Below, in pieces: positions 1-5,872 of a stretch of DNA of 5,872 nucleotides (positions are counted from its first letter, which is position 1; each line of letters opens with the position of its first letter). The translations under genes were made by a program, and so were the position numbers. Origin of the DNA: Methanospirillum hungatei (GTDB taxonomy: Archaea; Halobacteriota; Methanomicrobia; Methanomicrobiales; Methanospirillaceae); NCBI RefSeq assembly GCF_020216685.1, contig NZ_JAIWNS010000246.1, positions 1 to 5,872 on the forward strand, read 5' to 3'. A model generated the notes under the pieces. That model worked only from the letters and a program-made list of their open reading frames with translations. It did no database searches and was not told the DNA's origin.

Positions 1-19
1 TCATCCACAGCGGCTCAAT

Positions 20-27
20 AAAAAAAA
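20..27 (-). terminator. Oligo-T terminator after the platform-protein gene
   Basis: On the minus strand, eight consecutive T residues begin about ten bases after the TAA stop of the platform gene. Archaeal RNA polymerase commonly terminates at such oligo-T tracts without needing a hairpin, and I see no convincing stem before it. The position immediately after the last gene of the minus-strand operon makes it a sensible end for that transcript. The assignment is inferred from position and composition. Confidence 0.5.
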
Positions 28-36
28 TCATATTTT

Positions 37-1962
37 TTAGAACATGAAATTAAAGGCTATAAGTGCTCCGATGATAAGAATACAACTATGTTTCACGCCT
101 GCCTTTATTGAGGATTCACCCATCAGTCCTGCCATCAGTCCTGAGCACAGTCCCTGGATCAGACATATGTGATAGAGCAGACGATCCATCGTAATAAGTG
201 ATGTTGATCCTAGGTTTGATAGTGGCCCTGCCATGGCAAGCCCCTCCTTACTCTGTTCTGCAAGAACTGTGAGAAACTGCGTGGTAATAACCCCGATAAC
301 AAAGATGAAAACAAAGAATGACAGATACACAATCGCGGTATAGATAAACATCTCTGAGAAACGGTCACGCCTCAGGTTTTCAGACATACGTGCATCATTT
401 GCTGCAATACGAAGGAGTGATGATATTGAGCTGCTCATGGTTGCTGCCCGGGTAATCAGGGTGACGGTACGTGCAATCAATGCCGTTCTCACCCGGTGTT
501 CAAACCGGATCAGTGCATCTGAAAAATTTGCTCCCCACTCAATATCACGGTGTATCCGGCTGATCTCATACCCGAGAACTCCCATATTTGCCCGTGCAAT
601 AACCGCAATTGACTGAGTAAGGGTAATCCCTACTTCATTAATCCCTGCCATCCGGTCAAGAAAATCCGGAATCATCGATTCAAGAGATCGGATCTTTTGG
701 TTCCACCGGGTATAAAAAATGGCAAATGGAATGAGGGTTATCAAAAGGGCAATCATCAGTTGATCATCAACATAATTGATGTTGTCCTCAAGTGTCCCGA
801 CCGGAATGGTTAAAAAAATATAGATAACATAGGCCAGAGCGACGGGGGTACTAAAATAAAATGATAGCTCCGGATGCTGAACAAATCCCTGGACCGGGTT
901 TGCCAGCCATCTTTTTAGTGGCTTTATCTTTTCAAACCGTGCCAGGGCGGTGAAGAGATGTTCTTCATTTCCTCCCTCGGAAATCCTGACATCAGAGTAC
1001 TGATTCAGCCATTTCGCGCTCACATATCTGACAACATTCTCATCTTTTATCGATATGGTATCAATCATCAGTATGAAGATCGCAGCTCCGATGGGAAGAA
1101 CGGCATACCCGATAAGTGATAATTCAAGGATGGCTGATGATCCCATCATTCCCATGACCACAAGAATTACGATGAGAAAGAGTGGTCCGGCAATGAATAT
1201 GGTAACATATATCTCGGCTACGAGCCCCAGAAACTGGAGAAACTGTTTCTGTTCAAACTTCGCTTCTTCCTGAAGGATAAAAACCCGGTCCTGAAGAAAC
1301 TGAGCAAGATTTCCTCCACTCTCCACCGTAGAGATAAGATCCTGTAAAAAATCCTTAAGTTTTCTGCTCGGGGTGGTTTCACTTAAGTGCTTTAAGGCAT
1401 TTATGATATCATAACCGAAGAAATCAGCATCCCTGACCGCCTGTCTGAACTCCAAAGATACTTCCCCATATATGGCAGACATTTCTGAGAGGGAGCGCAA
1501 TATGGTTATTATTTCTGCGCCTCCCTTTCTCATCGCATACATGTACGAGACGGCATTGGGAAGGCCGATAGTAATTTTAGTCTCCCGTGATTTTTTTGTC
1601 AGGGAAGGTAACACGGTGTATACCCAGTAGCCGATGAAACTACCAATGAGGAACAGGATGATCCCAAGCAGAATCTGAACGATAATAATGATTGGGAGGT
1701 CTCCGGTATCAGGATCATATGATATATTCAGGACATTATATAATTCAGGCTTTAATCCAAGATCCAGAGAAAATAATGCAAAGCCCGTAATAAAACCAAG
1801 AAGTCCCAAAAAAATACCGGTTCCTATCCCTGCGAGGATAGCCCGGTTTAAAAACTGTTCAAGAGTAAGACCGGATCTGATACCAACTAAATCGATATGT
1901 AAATCATGATATTTTTCCGGATTTTTGTATACCAGCCGGTTTACAACCCATGCAGGAATCAT
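37..1962 (-). CDS. Archaeal type IV pilus/secretion platform membrane protein with two T2SSF domains (TadC/ArlJ-like)
   Basis: This 641-residue polytopic protein is the predicted inner-membrane platform on which a cytoplasmic motor ATPase acts to assemble or extrude a pilus-like filament. Hydrophobic segments are visible near residues 41-65, 90-118, 245-272, 280-302, 370-390, 402-418, 540-562, 596-613 and 622-640, so about nine membrane passes. Two cytoplasmic T2SSF-type helical regions are seen, at about 135-240 (starting LPNAVSYMYAMRKGG, with ESGGNLAQFL) and 430-540 (starting IPDFLDRMAGINEVG, with WGANFSDALIRF). The duplicated arrangement is that of archaeal TadC/PilC/ArlJ proteins. The ATG start overlaps the TGA stop of the upstream motor ATPase in ATGA, and the Shine-Dalgarno before it is weak, which points to translational coupling. 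The family call is strong. Whether it serves an adhesion pilus, an archaellum or another filament is open because no pilin or archaellin gene is present. Confidence 0.93.
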   Translation of the reverse strand: MIPAWVVNRLVYKNPEKYHDLHIDLVGIRSGLTLEQFLNRAILAGIGTGIFLGLLGFITGFALFSLDLGLKPELYNVLNISYDPDTGDLPIIIIVQILLGIILFLIGSFIGYWVYTVLPSLTKKSRETKITIGLPNAVSYMYAMRKGGAEIITILRSLSEMSAIYGEVSLEFRQAVRDADFFGYDIINALKHLSETTPSRKLKDFLQDLISTVESGGNLAQFLQDRVFILQEEAKFEQKQFLQFLGLVAEIYVTIFIAGPLFLIVILVVMGMMGSSAILELSLIGYAVLPIGAAIFILMIDTISIKDENVVRYVSAKWLNQYSDVRISEGGNEEHLFTALARFEKIKPLKRWLANPVQGFVQHPELSFYFSTPVALAYVIYIFLTIPVGTLEDNINYVDDQLMIALLITLIPFAIFYTRWNQKIRSLESMIPDFLDRMAGINEVGITLTQSIAVIARANMGVLGYEISRIHRDIEWGANFSDALIRFEHRVRTALIARTVTLITRAATMSSSISSLLRIAANDARMSENLRRDRFSEMFIYTAIVYLSFFVFIFVIGVITTQFLTVLAEQSKEGLAMAGPLSNLGSTSLITMDRLLYHICLIQGLCSGLMAGLMGESSIKAGVKHSCILIIGALIAFNFMF

Positions 1963-3881
1963 GCTACCAGCGATGCAAGATCATCGAGATGTTCTATCAC
2001 ATTTTGTTTATCAATGTAGTACGCCTGGATAACCTTCGTAAAACTGACATAATCCCTGATATTTTGATCTTTTACCGCTTGCAGGACCAGTTTTCTTCGG
2101 TCCATCTCTTCAATAAGTTTATCAGGCCCCCATCCATGAAATGCTGCAATATCGCCCAGAACCTGTGATCTGCCGGTATAGGTAAAGTCGTCAGCTACCG
2201 GATCGTACTCAAATACGGTATTGACCATGATATTTCCGGTGGCGGGATCAATACCGGCAATCTCCACGATCTCATCACACCGGCGAACCCGGTCAGGACC
2301 GATCTGGATCTGTTTCTGAATGCTCATGATATTCAGTGCCTGAAGCATGTTTCGTGGCACATTCAGAGGTTCGTTTTCCAGACGATGTATTGCAGCATCA
2401 ACACTTCCTGCATGCATAGTAGAAAAAGTGGTATGTCCGGTGTTCATCGCCTGGAATAATGTCTGGGCTTCATGACCTCTGACTTCACCGACCAGGATAT
2501 ACTCAGGCCGCTGACGCATTGCAGCCTTCAGGAGCATGAACATGTCAACATGGGCTCCTCCACCTTCGGCAACAATCTCCCTGGTCACACTCGCAATCCA
2601 GTTATCATGAAACAGAGTTACTTCTCTGGTATCTTCAATGGAGATAACCTTGGCAAGCGGGGGTATAAAAAGAGATACTGCATTGAGGGATGTCGTTTTC
2701 CCAGAGGCGGTTCCGCCAATAAATACCAGACTCATGTTGTTCTCAATTGAAAGCCAGAAGTAGACCAGCATATCAATATTGAACGTATGAAGATCCATGA
2801 GGTCAACCGGGGTGAAGGGTGTTTCACGGAATTTGCGTATCGTAAATGATGTCCCACGGGATGTTACTTCGGTCCCGAAGGTAAGCTGCAGACGTGAACC
2901 GTCCGGCATCGTCGCATCGATGATCGGATTCGCGGATGAGATATGCTTTCCTGATCGCTGAGCCAGGGTAATAGCGAGAGATATTAATGAATTGGTATCA
3001 AAGGAGATGTTGGTCTTAATATTCTGCTCTTTTCTGTGGAACAGAAAGATCGGTATATTATCCCCGTCACAAGAGATATCTTCAATCAGGGGATCGATCA
3101 TAAGGGCATTAATACGGCCCCACCCCAGGTAGTTACGAAGAAGATAATATTCAATTTTAAACAGTGAATTTTGTTCTATTTTCAACCCGTAATATTCGAT
3201 CAGATCGACAACTTTTGAGATAAGAAGTTTCTTTCGTTCAATTCCCAGTTCTTCATCGGTAAGGATAAGTACATCTCTGAGATCCTCATGGATTCGTTCA
3301 AGAAGTTCATATTCAAAGGGAGTAAGTTCGGGTTCAAATAAAAGATACTCCCTCAGCTTGGATCGAACATTATGCGCAATAACCACCTTGGCAAGGCCTG
3401 GCTCCACCCAGTATTCATGCTTTGACTCATAGGGATGCTGCAATTTTATATCAAGGAGGCTGCCGTGTTTATCAAAATCATACTCCTCAAACCCTTTTTT
3501 ATGAGTCAGACTTAATTTTTTCAGGAGTTTCCGATCAAAACTCTTATCAGGACTCTCTTTTACGGTTTTAAATGTCTCTTCCAGATCTTTTTCAACAGCA
3601 ACGATCTCTTCTTCACGCTTTAATAATGGTAGTTTTATCCGGGTTATTCCTGCAGGTTGCTCTATCTCCTTTTGAGGTTGCTTTTTTATCAGGTCGATAT
3701 GGGGGACCTTTTTTATGCCAGGTCCTTTTATTTCTGGTTTCTTTAAGACTTTTTTCGGTTTTTCTGATTGGGTGGGAGCCGTGCTGCCTTTACCGATACC
3801 AATACTCGGAACTTTTATCTTTATAGAGCGACGGTTTTTTTCCCGTTGTTCATTTTTATTCTGTGTATCTGATTCCCCCAT
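1959..3881 (-). CDS. Type II/IV secretion-superfamily motor ATPase (archaeal PilB/ArlI-like) with long basic N-terminal extension
   Basis: This 640-residue cytoplasmic hexameric-type ATPase is expected to power assembly of a type IV pilus-like filament through the membrane protein encoded next. Numbering from the chosen ATG: an N-terminal domain at about 190-380 includes LIEDISCDGDNIP and the TIRKF arginine motif (347-351). The Walker A is GGTASGKTT (389-397), the Asp box SIEDTRE (414-420), Walker B YILVGEVRG (461-469) with Glu466, and the His box TGHTTFSTMHAGS (481-493). All key residues are present, so it should be active. Residues 1 to about 130 are Lys/Pro/Glu-rich, look disordered and make the protein longer than typical ArlI proteins of roughly 500-550 residues. 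A TTG two codons upstream (3885-3887) would also be in frame, but GGTGGG lies 6 bases before the ATG and directly abuts the TTG, so the ATG is preferred. It is the first gene of a two-gene operon. Confidence 0.94.
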   Translation of the reverse strand: MGESDTQNKNEQREKNRRSIKIKVPSIGIGKGSTAPTQSEKPKKVLKKPEIKGPGIKKVPHIDLIKKQPQKEIEQPAGITRIKLPLLKREEEIVAVEKDLEETFKTVKESPDKSFDRKLLKKLSLTHKKGFEEYDFDKHGSLLDIKLQHPYESKHEYWVEPGLAKVVIAHNVRSKLREYLLFEPELTPFEYELLERIHEDLRDVLILTDEELGIERKKLLISKVVDLIEYYGLKIEQNSLFKIEYYLLRNYLGWGRINALMIDPLIEDISCDGDNIPIFLFHRKEQNIKTNISFDTNSLISLAITLAQRSGKHISSANPIIDATMPDGSRLQLTFGTEVTSRGTSFTIRKFRETPFTPVDLMDLHTFNIDMLVYFWLSIENNMSLVFIGGTASGKTTSLNAVSLFIPPLAKVISIEDTREVTLFHDNWIASVTREIVAEGGGAHVDMFMLLKAAMRQRPEYILVGEVRGHEAQTLFQAMNTGHTTFSTMHAGSVDAAIHRLENEPLNVPRNMLQALNIMSIQKQIQIGPDRVRRCDEIVEIAGIDPATGNIMVNTVFEYDPVADDFTYTGRSQVLGDIAAFHGWGPDKLIEEMDRRKLVLQAVKDQNIRDYVSFTKVIQAYYIDKQNVIEHLDDLASLVA

Positions 3882-3887
3882 CTCCAA

Positions 3888-3893
3888 CCCACC
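3888..3893 (-). promoter_or_regulatory. Ribosome binding site deciding the motor ATPase start
   Basis: On the minus strand GGTGGG stands six bases before the ATG at 3881 and directly abuts the alternative TTG at 3887. It partly matches the archaeal consensus GGAGGTGA. The spacing supports the ATG, which gives a protein two residues shorter than the longest reading. Confidence 0.45.
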
Positions 3894-3900
3894 AGAAATT

Positions 3901-3915
3901 ATTACTCTCCGTAAT
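3901..3915. repeat. Small perfect inverted repeat in the leader of the motor ATPase gene
   Basis: ATTAC and GTAAT arms of five bases flank a five-base spacer, about 20 bases before the motor ATPase start codon. If transcription starts near the candidate TATA element upstream, this falls at or just after the start site. It could be a half-site pair for a regulator or a weak hairpin. Five-base arms occur often by chance, so this is only a candidate. Confidence 0.25.
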
Positions 3916-3933
3916 GGTTCCCCCCGGCACCAG

Positions 3934-3943
3934 TTAAAATATC
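3934..3943 (-). promoter_or_regulatory. Candidate TATA element for the pilus motor/platform operon
   Basis: The minus strand reads GATATTTTAA here. Placing transcription initiation about 22-26 bases downstream gives a start near 3908-3914 and a leader of about 30 bases that contains the GGTGGG ribosome binding site. An alternative A/T-rich element, TATTATTTTTAT on the minus strand at 3959-3970, would give a longer leader. The choice between the two cannot be settled from sequence alone. Confidence 0.35.
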
Positions 3944-3952
3944 ATATGACAT
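3939..3952. promoter_or_regulatory. Imperfect palindrome overlapping the candidate promoter (possible operator)
   Basis: ATATCATATGACAT is a 14-base palindrome with six of seven pairs matched and a perfect TCATATGA core (3942-3949). It overlaps the upstream edge of the candidate TATA/BRE region of the minus-strand operon, where a dimeric regulator could block or recruit the basal factors. It lies in the shared region between two divergent operons, so it might influence both. Function is inferred from symmetry and position only. Confidence 0.3.
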
Positions 3953-4024
3953 CAAAGCATAAAAATAATACAATAGATGGGAAGGGGACAGGATTTTGAT
4001 CCGCCATGGAGAAGAGCAGGTCTC

Positions 4025-4057
4025 ATCTCTTTTCACTCTTGTGTGATCTCTTCACTC
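4025..4057 (+). repeat. Pyrimidine-rich direct repeat upstream of the KaiC-like operon
   Basis: ATCTCTTTTCACTC (4025-4038) is followed by ATCTCTTCACTC (4046-4057), the second copy lacking two T residues. The copies begin 21 bases apart, close to two helical turns, and end just before the candidate TATA element of the plus-strand operon. Such an arrangement could be a tandem binding site for an activator on one DNA face. It may also be a by-product of a low-complexity pyrimidine tract. Confidence 0.35.
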
Positions 4058-4062
4058 ATTCC

Positions 4063-4075
4063 AAAGATTTAATTT
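4063..4075 (+). promoter_or_regulatory. Candidate BRE/TATA element for the KaiC-like operon
   Basis: AAAGATTTAATTT resembles an archaeal purine-rich BRE followed by a TATA box. Initiation about 25 bases downstream would fall near 4095-4100, leaving a short leader before the ATG at 4116. No strong Shine-Dalgarno is seen in front of that ATG, so the message may have a very short or weakly initiating leader. This is inferred from position and composition. Confidence 0.35.
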
Positions 4076-4115
4076 GTTAGTGCGAATGAAATACAGATAA
4101 CCGGATCTTCGAATA

Positions 4116-4952
4116 ATGACAGGGATAAAATTTGAACAACATATGCCAACCGGATTATCAACCCTTGATCCGGTTTTTGATGGAGGTATTCCTCCTGGCT
4201 CTGTGGTACTGTTGAAAGGGGATATCGGTTCAGGAAAGATAGAGTTTGCATATAGTTCAATGATACACCTCTCTCACCTGATGAACCGGGAATCAACTGA
4301 TGAGAGGGTGCTCATCCCTAAGGATATTTGTTATATCACCGTAACAAAGAGAAAAGAATCAATATTGCGTGAAATTTCACAATCATTTCATGAAGATTTC
4401 TTATCTCACATTGACACGATTCATTTTGAAGATTTATCCGATATCTATTTCGATACCAGTCTTGTTCCTATCACCTGGTATTCAGAATATGACGATATTA
4501 TTGAACGAATGACAGCGCGCCGGAAGATCCATGACAACCTTCTGACCACCCTTTCGTTTACTCTTGATGATGTTCCCAATCAGAGTCTGGTAATACTTGA
4601 TTCATTAACGGAGATTGCAACCCAGTATATTGCAGCAGGGAAATGGCCTGACCTCTCTGCATACCTCAGAGGAATGCAGCGTGTTGCCAAAAAATGGAAT
4701 ACCTCCTTTTATCTGATTCTGACGAAAGGCATTCTCAGTCCGTACCAGGAGATTGAGGTTGCTGATGCCATGGATGCAGTCATTCATTTCAAATGGGAAG
4801 AGTCATCGAGTGCAAAGCGTCAGCGTGTCTTATATATAGAGAAATTCAGGGGAGTGATGATCCATCTTGAGGATCGTGATCTTGTGAAATTTGCCGTAAA
4901 GATCACTCCTGAACGCGGATTTGAAGTCAGTAATATCAGGGTGGTTATATGA
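4116..4952 (+). CDS. Degenerate RecA/KaiC-superfamily protein, predicted non-hydrolysing
   Basis: This 278-residue soluble protein has a single RecA-like fold of the KaiC/RadA/ArlH superfamily. The N-terminus carries the family signature (GLSTLDPVFDGGIPPGS, 13-29). The P-loop reads GDIGSGKIE (35-43), with Ile42 (codon ATA, 4239-4241) where the Mg-coordinating Thr/Ser is normally found. After the next strand, YITVTKRKE (73-81) has Thr77-Lys78 where the downstream paralogue and KaiC have the Glu-Glu pair. Walker B is SLVILDS (157-163) with Asp162 kept, and RVLYIEKFRG (237-246) corresponds to the family's C-terminal KMR region. These losses suggest nucleotide binding without hydrolysis, or a purely structural role, as reported for ArlH, which binds ATP with little or no hydrolysis. 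It heads an operon and overlaps the intact paralogue by ATGA, suggesting balanced synthesis and perhaps hetero-oligomers. A second in-frame ATG at 4143 is possible, but the first keeps the usual N-terminal length. The exact function is unknown. Confidence 0.87.
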   Translation: MTGIKFEQHMPTGLSTLDPVFDGGIPPGSVVLLKGDIGSGKIEFAYSSMIHLSHLMNRESTDERVLIPKDICYITVTKRKESILREISQSFHEDFLSHIDTIHFEDLSDIYFDTSLVPITWYSEYDDIIERMTARRKIHDNLLTTLSFTLDDVPNQSLVILDSLTEIATQYIAAGKWPDLSAYLRGMQRVAKKWNTSFYLILTKGILSPYQEIEVADAMDAVIHFKWEESSSAKRQRVLYIEKFRGVMIHLEDRDLVKFAVKITPERGFEVSNIRVVI

Positions 4953-5662
4953 GAATACCGTTAATGAGTATTCCCCGGTTCGGGTTTGGTATTAAAGGGC
5001 TTGATGAGATGCTCTCCGGAGGTCTCATTGAAGGGACTGTCTCCTCAATTATTGGAGCATATGGTACCGGAAAAACCAATTTTGCACAGTATTACATCTG
5101 GCAGGGTCTGATACAGGGTCAGAGTGCATTATATATCACCCTTGAAGAAAGAACCTCCAGAATTCTTGGCTATATGGAAAATAAGGGATGGGATGTCTCT
5201 CAATATCTGGATTCCACGTTTACCATTGTAAACCTTGATCCATCGGATTTCAATCTTGCGATAAATAGTGTGAAAAACGAACTTCCGACCTTGATTAAAA
5301 AGACAGGTGCACATCGGGTGGTTATCGATCCGGTCTCCCTCTTTGAGGATCTCTTCCATGATGATGCAACACGAAGACGGGAAATGATGCGGTTTTTAGA
5401 GAGTCTTCGTGATCTGAACTGCACATCACTTCTCATCAGTGAAGCAGACAAAACCAACACATTTGCCAGTAAATATAATCTGATTGAGTATCTGAGTGAC
5501 ACGGTCATTCTTTTAAAATATGCTCGTGGTGGAGATGTAAATGACGTGCATCTGGCGATTGAAGTTGTCAAGATGCGTATGTCACAGCACTCACGAGAGG
5601 TTAAACCATTTGAAATCCACCAGGATTCTGTAACGGTGTATACTGAAGCTACTGTGTTTTGA
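4949..5662 (+). CDS. KaiC-like RecA-superfamily ATPase, single domain, intact active site
   Basis: This 237-residue soluble protein is one complete KaiC-type domain. It begins with the family signature FGFGIKGLDEMLSGGLIEG (11-29), then Walker A GAYGTGKT (36-43), the Glu-Glu pair in LYITLEER (61-68), Walker B VVIDPVS (124-130, Asp127), a sensor-like strand LLISEAD (161-167) and the C-terminal VVKMR motif (206-210). Everything needed for ATP binding and hydrolysis appears present. Archaeal single-domain KaiC-like proteins (ArlH, GvpD-like and others) act as oligomeric nucleotide-dependent switches, and the specific partner here is unknown. The first ATG overlaps the previous stop in ATGA and has GGGTGG four bases upstream, favouring it over the in-frame ATG at 4964, which would give a very typical N-terminus (MSIPRFGFGI). 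It is the second gene of the operon, two bases ahead of a truncated radical-SAM-type gene. Confidence 0.92.
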   Translation: MRIPLMSIPRFGFGIKGLDEMLSGGLIEGTVSSIIGAYGTGKTNFAQYYIWQGLIQGQSALYITLEERTSRILGYMENKGWDVSQYLDSTFTIVNLDPSDFNLAINSVKNELPTLIKKTGAHRVVIDPVSLFEDLFHDDATRRREMMRFLESLRDLNCTSLLISEADKTNTFASKYNLIEYLSDTVILLKYARGGDVNDVHLAIEVVKMRMSQHSREVKPFEIHQDSVTVYTEATVF

Positions 5663-5664
5663 TC

Positions 5665-5872
5665 ATGCGGGTCTGCTGGAGAACGATTCCAAGTCAGCGA
5701 AACAGCATGGCGTGTCTCTATGCTGCCTGTGAGCGGGCAGGATACACACTTGATTTTTCGTGCGGTCCTGAAAAGGATGTAACACTCTATAGTCTGAACT
5801 CGATCACCGGGCCCTCTCTTATCCCTGAAATACAAGCTGCTGATACAATTACTGTTATCGGCGGGCCCCATG
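5665..5872 (+). CDS. N-terminal fragment of a probable B12-binding/radical SAM protein (MJ1487-like family), cut by the window edge
   Basis: An open frame starts with ATG two bases after the previous stop and runs without interruption to the right edge, giving 69 residues. The fragment opens MRVCWRTIPSQRNSMACLYA, then has VTLYSLNSITG (39-49) and TITVIGGPH (61-69). The last motif, hydrophobic residues followed by GGPH, is typical of the Rossmann-like cobalamin-binding domain that precedes a radical SAM barrel in methanogen proteins of the MJ1487 type. The CxxxCxxC cluster motif would lie beyond the edge, so the radical SAM part is inferred. No DxHxxG cobalamin motif is seen in this fragment, which is common for B12-dependent radical SAM proteins. 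The 2-base spacing implies cotranscription with the KaiC-like pair. The start is preceded only by a weak TGATC-like Shine-Dalgarno, so coupling to the previous gene is likely. Confidence 0.7.
   Translation, partial: MRVCWRTIPSQRNSMACLYAACERAGYTLDFSCGPEKDVTLYSLNSITGPSLIPEIQAADTITVIGGPH

Noticed and set aside
1..21. Plus-strand frame ending in TAA at 19-21, possible tail of a convergent gene (last residues SSTAAQ).
   Set aside because: Only six codons are visible and other plus-strand frames also stop within the first 50 bases, so a coding tail cannot be told from chance.
37..3881. Assignment as the archaellum arlI-arlJ genes proper.
   Set aside because: No arlH, arlF, arlG or archaellin gene is adjacent in the window, and the ATPase is longer than typical ArlI. 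The neutral archaeal type IV pilus/secretion label is safer.
3885..3887. TTG as start of the motor ATPase gene.
   Set aside because: The GGTGGG ribosome binding site directly abuts it with no spacer but stands six bases before the ATG two codons later.
3715..3999. Plus-strand open frame spanning the start of the motor ATPase gene and the divergent region.
   Set aside because: Its Phe/Leu-rich composition is the antisense image of the Lys/Pro-rich N-terminal extension, and it runs across the promoter region.
4182..4195. Perfect GGAGG-TATT-CCTCC inverted repeat inside the first KaiC-like gene.
   Set aside because: It encodes the conserved GGIPP turn using GGA GGT ATT CCT CCT, so the symmetry follows from the protein motif.
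5200..5871. Long minus-strand open frame opposite the KaiC-like and radical SAM genes.
   Set aside because: It is antisense to two well-supported coding frames, is rich in Arg and Ser as expected from antisense reading, and shows no recognisable domain.

Overview
The window looks like chromosomal DNA of a methanogenic archaeon, most likely of the order Methanomicrobiales (a Methanospirillum-like genome would fit). This is an inference from the gene families: an archaeal-type pilus/secretion ATPase paired with a double-domain TadC/ArlJ-like platform protein, single-domain KaiC-like ATPases, and a B12-binding/radical-SAM protein start resembling a family common in methanogens. Base composition is moderate with A/T-rich intergenic DNA. 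There is no rRNA, tRNA, CRISPR array or mobile element.

Layout. The left two thirds carry a minus-strand two-gene operon. The upstream gene (1959-3881) encodes a type II/IV secretion-superfamily motor ATPase with all hallmark motifs and an unusually long Lys/Pro-rich N-terminal extension. It overlaps by ATGA the downstream gene (37-1962), which encodes a polytopic membrane protein with two T2SSF domains. An oligo-T tract just after the second stop codon is a plausible terminator. Together they form the motor and platform of an archaeal type IV pilus-like filament (adhesion pilus or archaellum-related). No pilin, prepilin peptidase or archaellin gene is in the window, so the filament type cannot be decided.

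A 234-bp divergent intergenic region (3882-4115) separates this operon from a plus-strand operon. It holds candidate TATA elements for both directions, an imperfect palindrome, a small inverted repeat and a pyrimidine-rich direct repeat about two helical turns apart.

The plus-strand operon starts with two tandem RecA/KaiC-superfamily proteins overlapping by ATGA. The first (4116-4952) is degenerate: the Walker A Thr/Ser is Ile and the Glu-Glu pair expected of an active ATPase is Thr-Lys. The second (4949-5662) has intact Walker A, Glu-Glu and Walker B. Two bases later begins a gene cut by the right edge (5665-5872), whose N-terminus resembles the cobalamin-binding domain of MJ1487-type radical SAM proteins.

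Hypothesis. In the archaellum, a KaiC-like protein (ArlH) works with the motor ATPase ArlI and platform ArlJ. Here a motor/platform pair lies head-to-head with an inactive/active KaiC-like pair, suggesting a nucleotide-sensing regulatory module for a pilus motor. Adjacency alone does not prove it.
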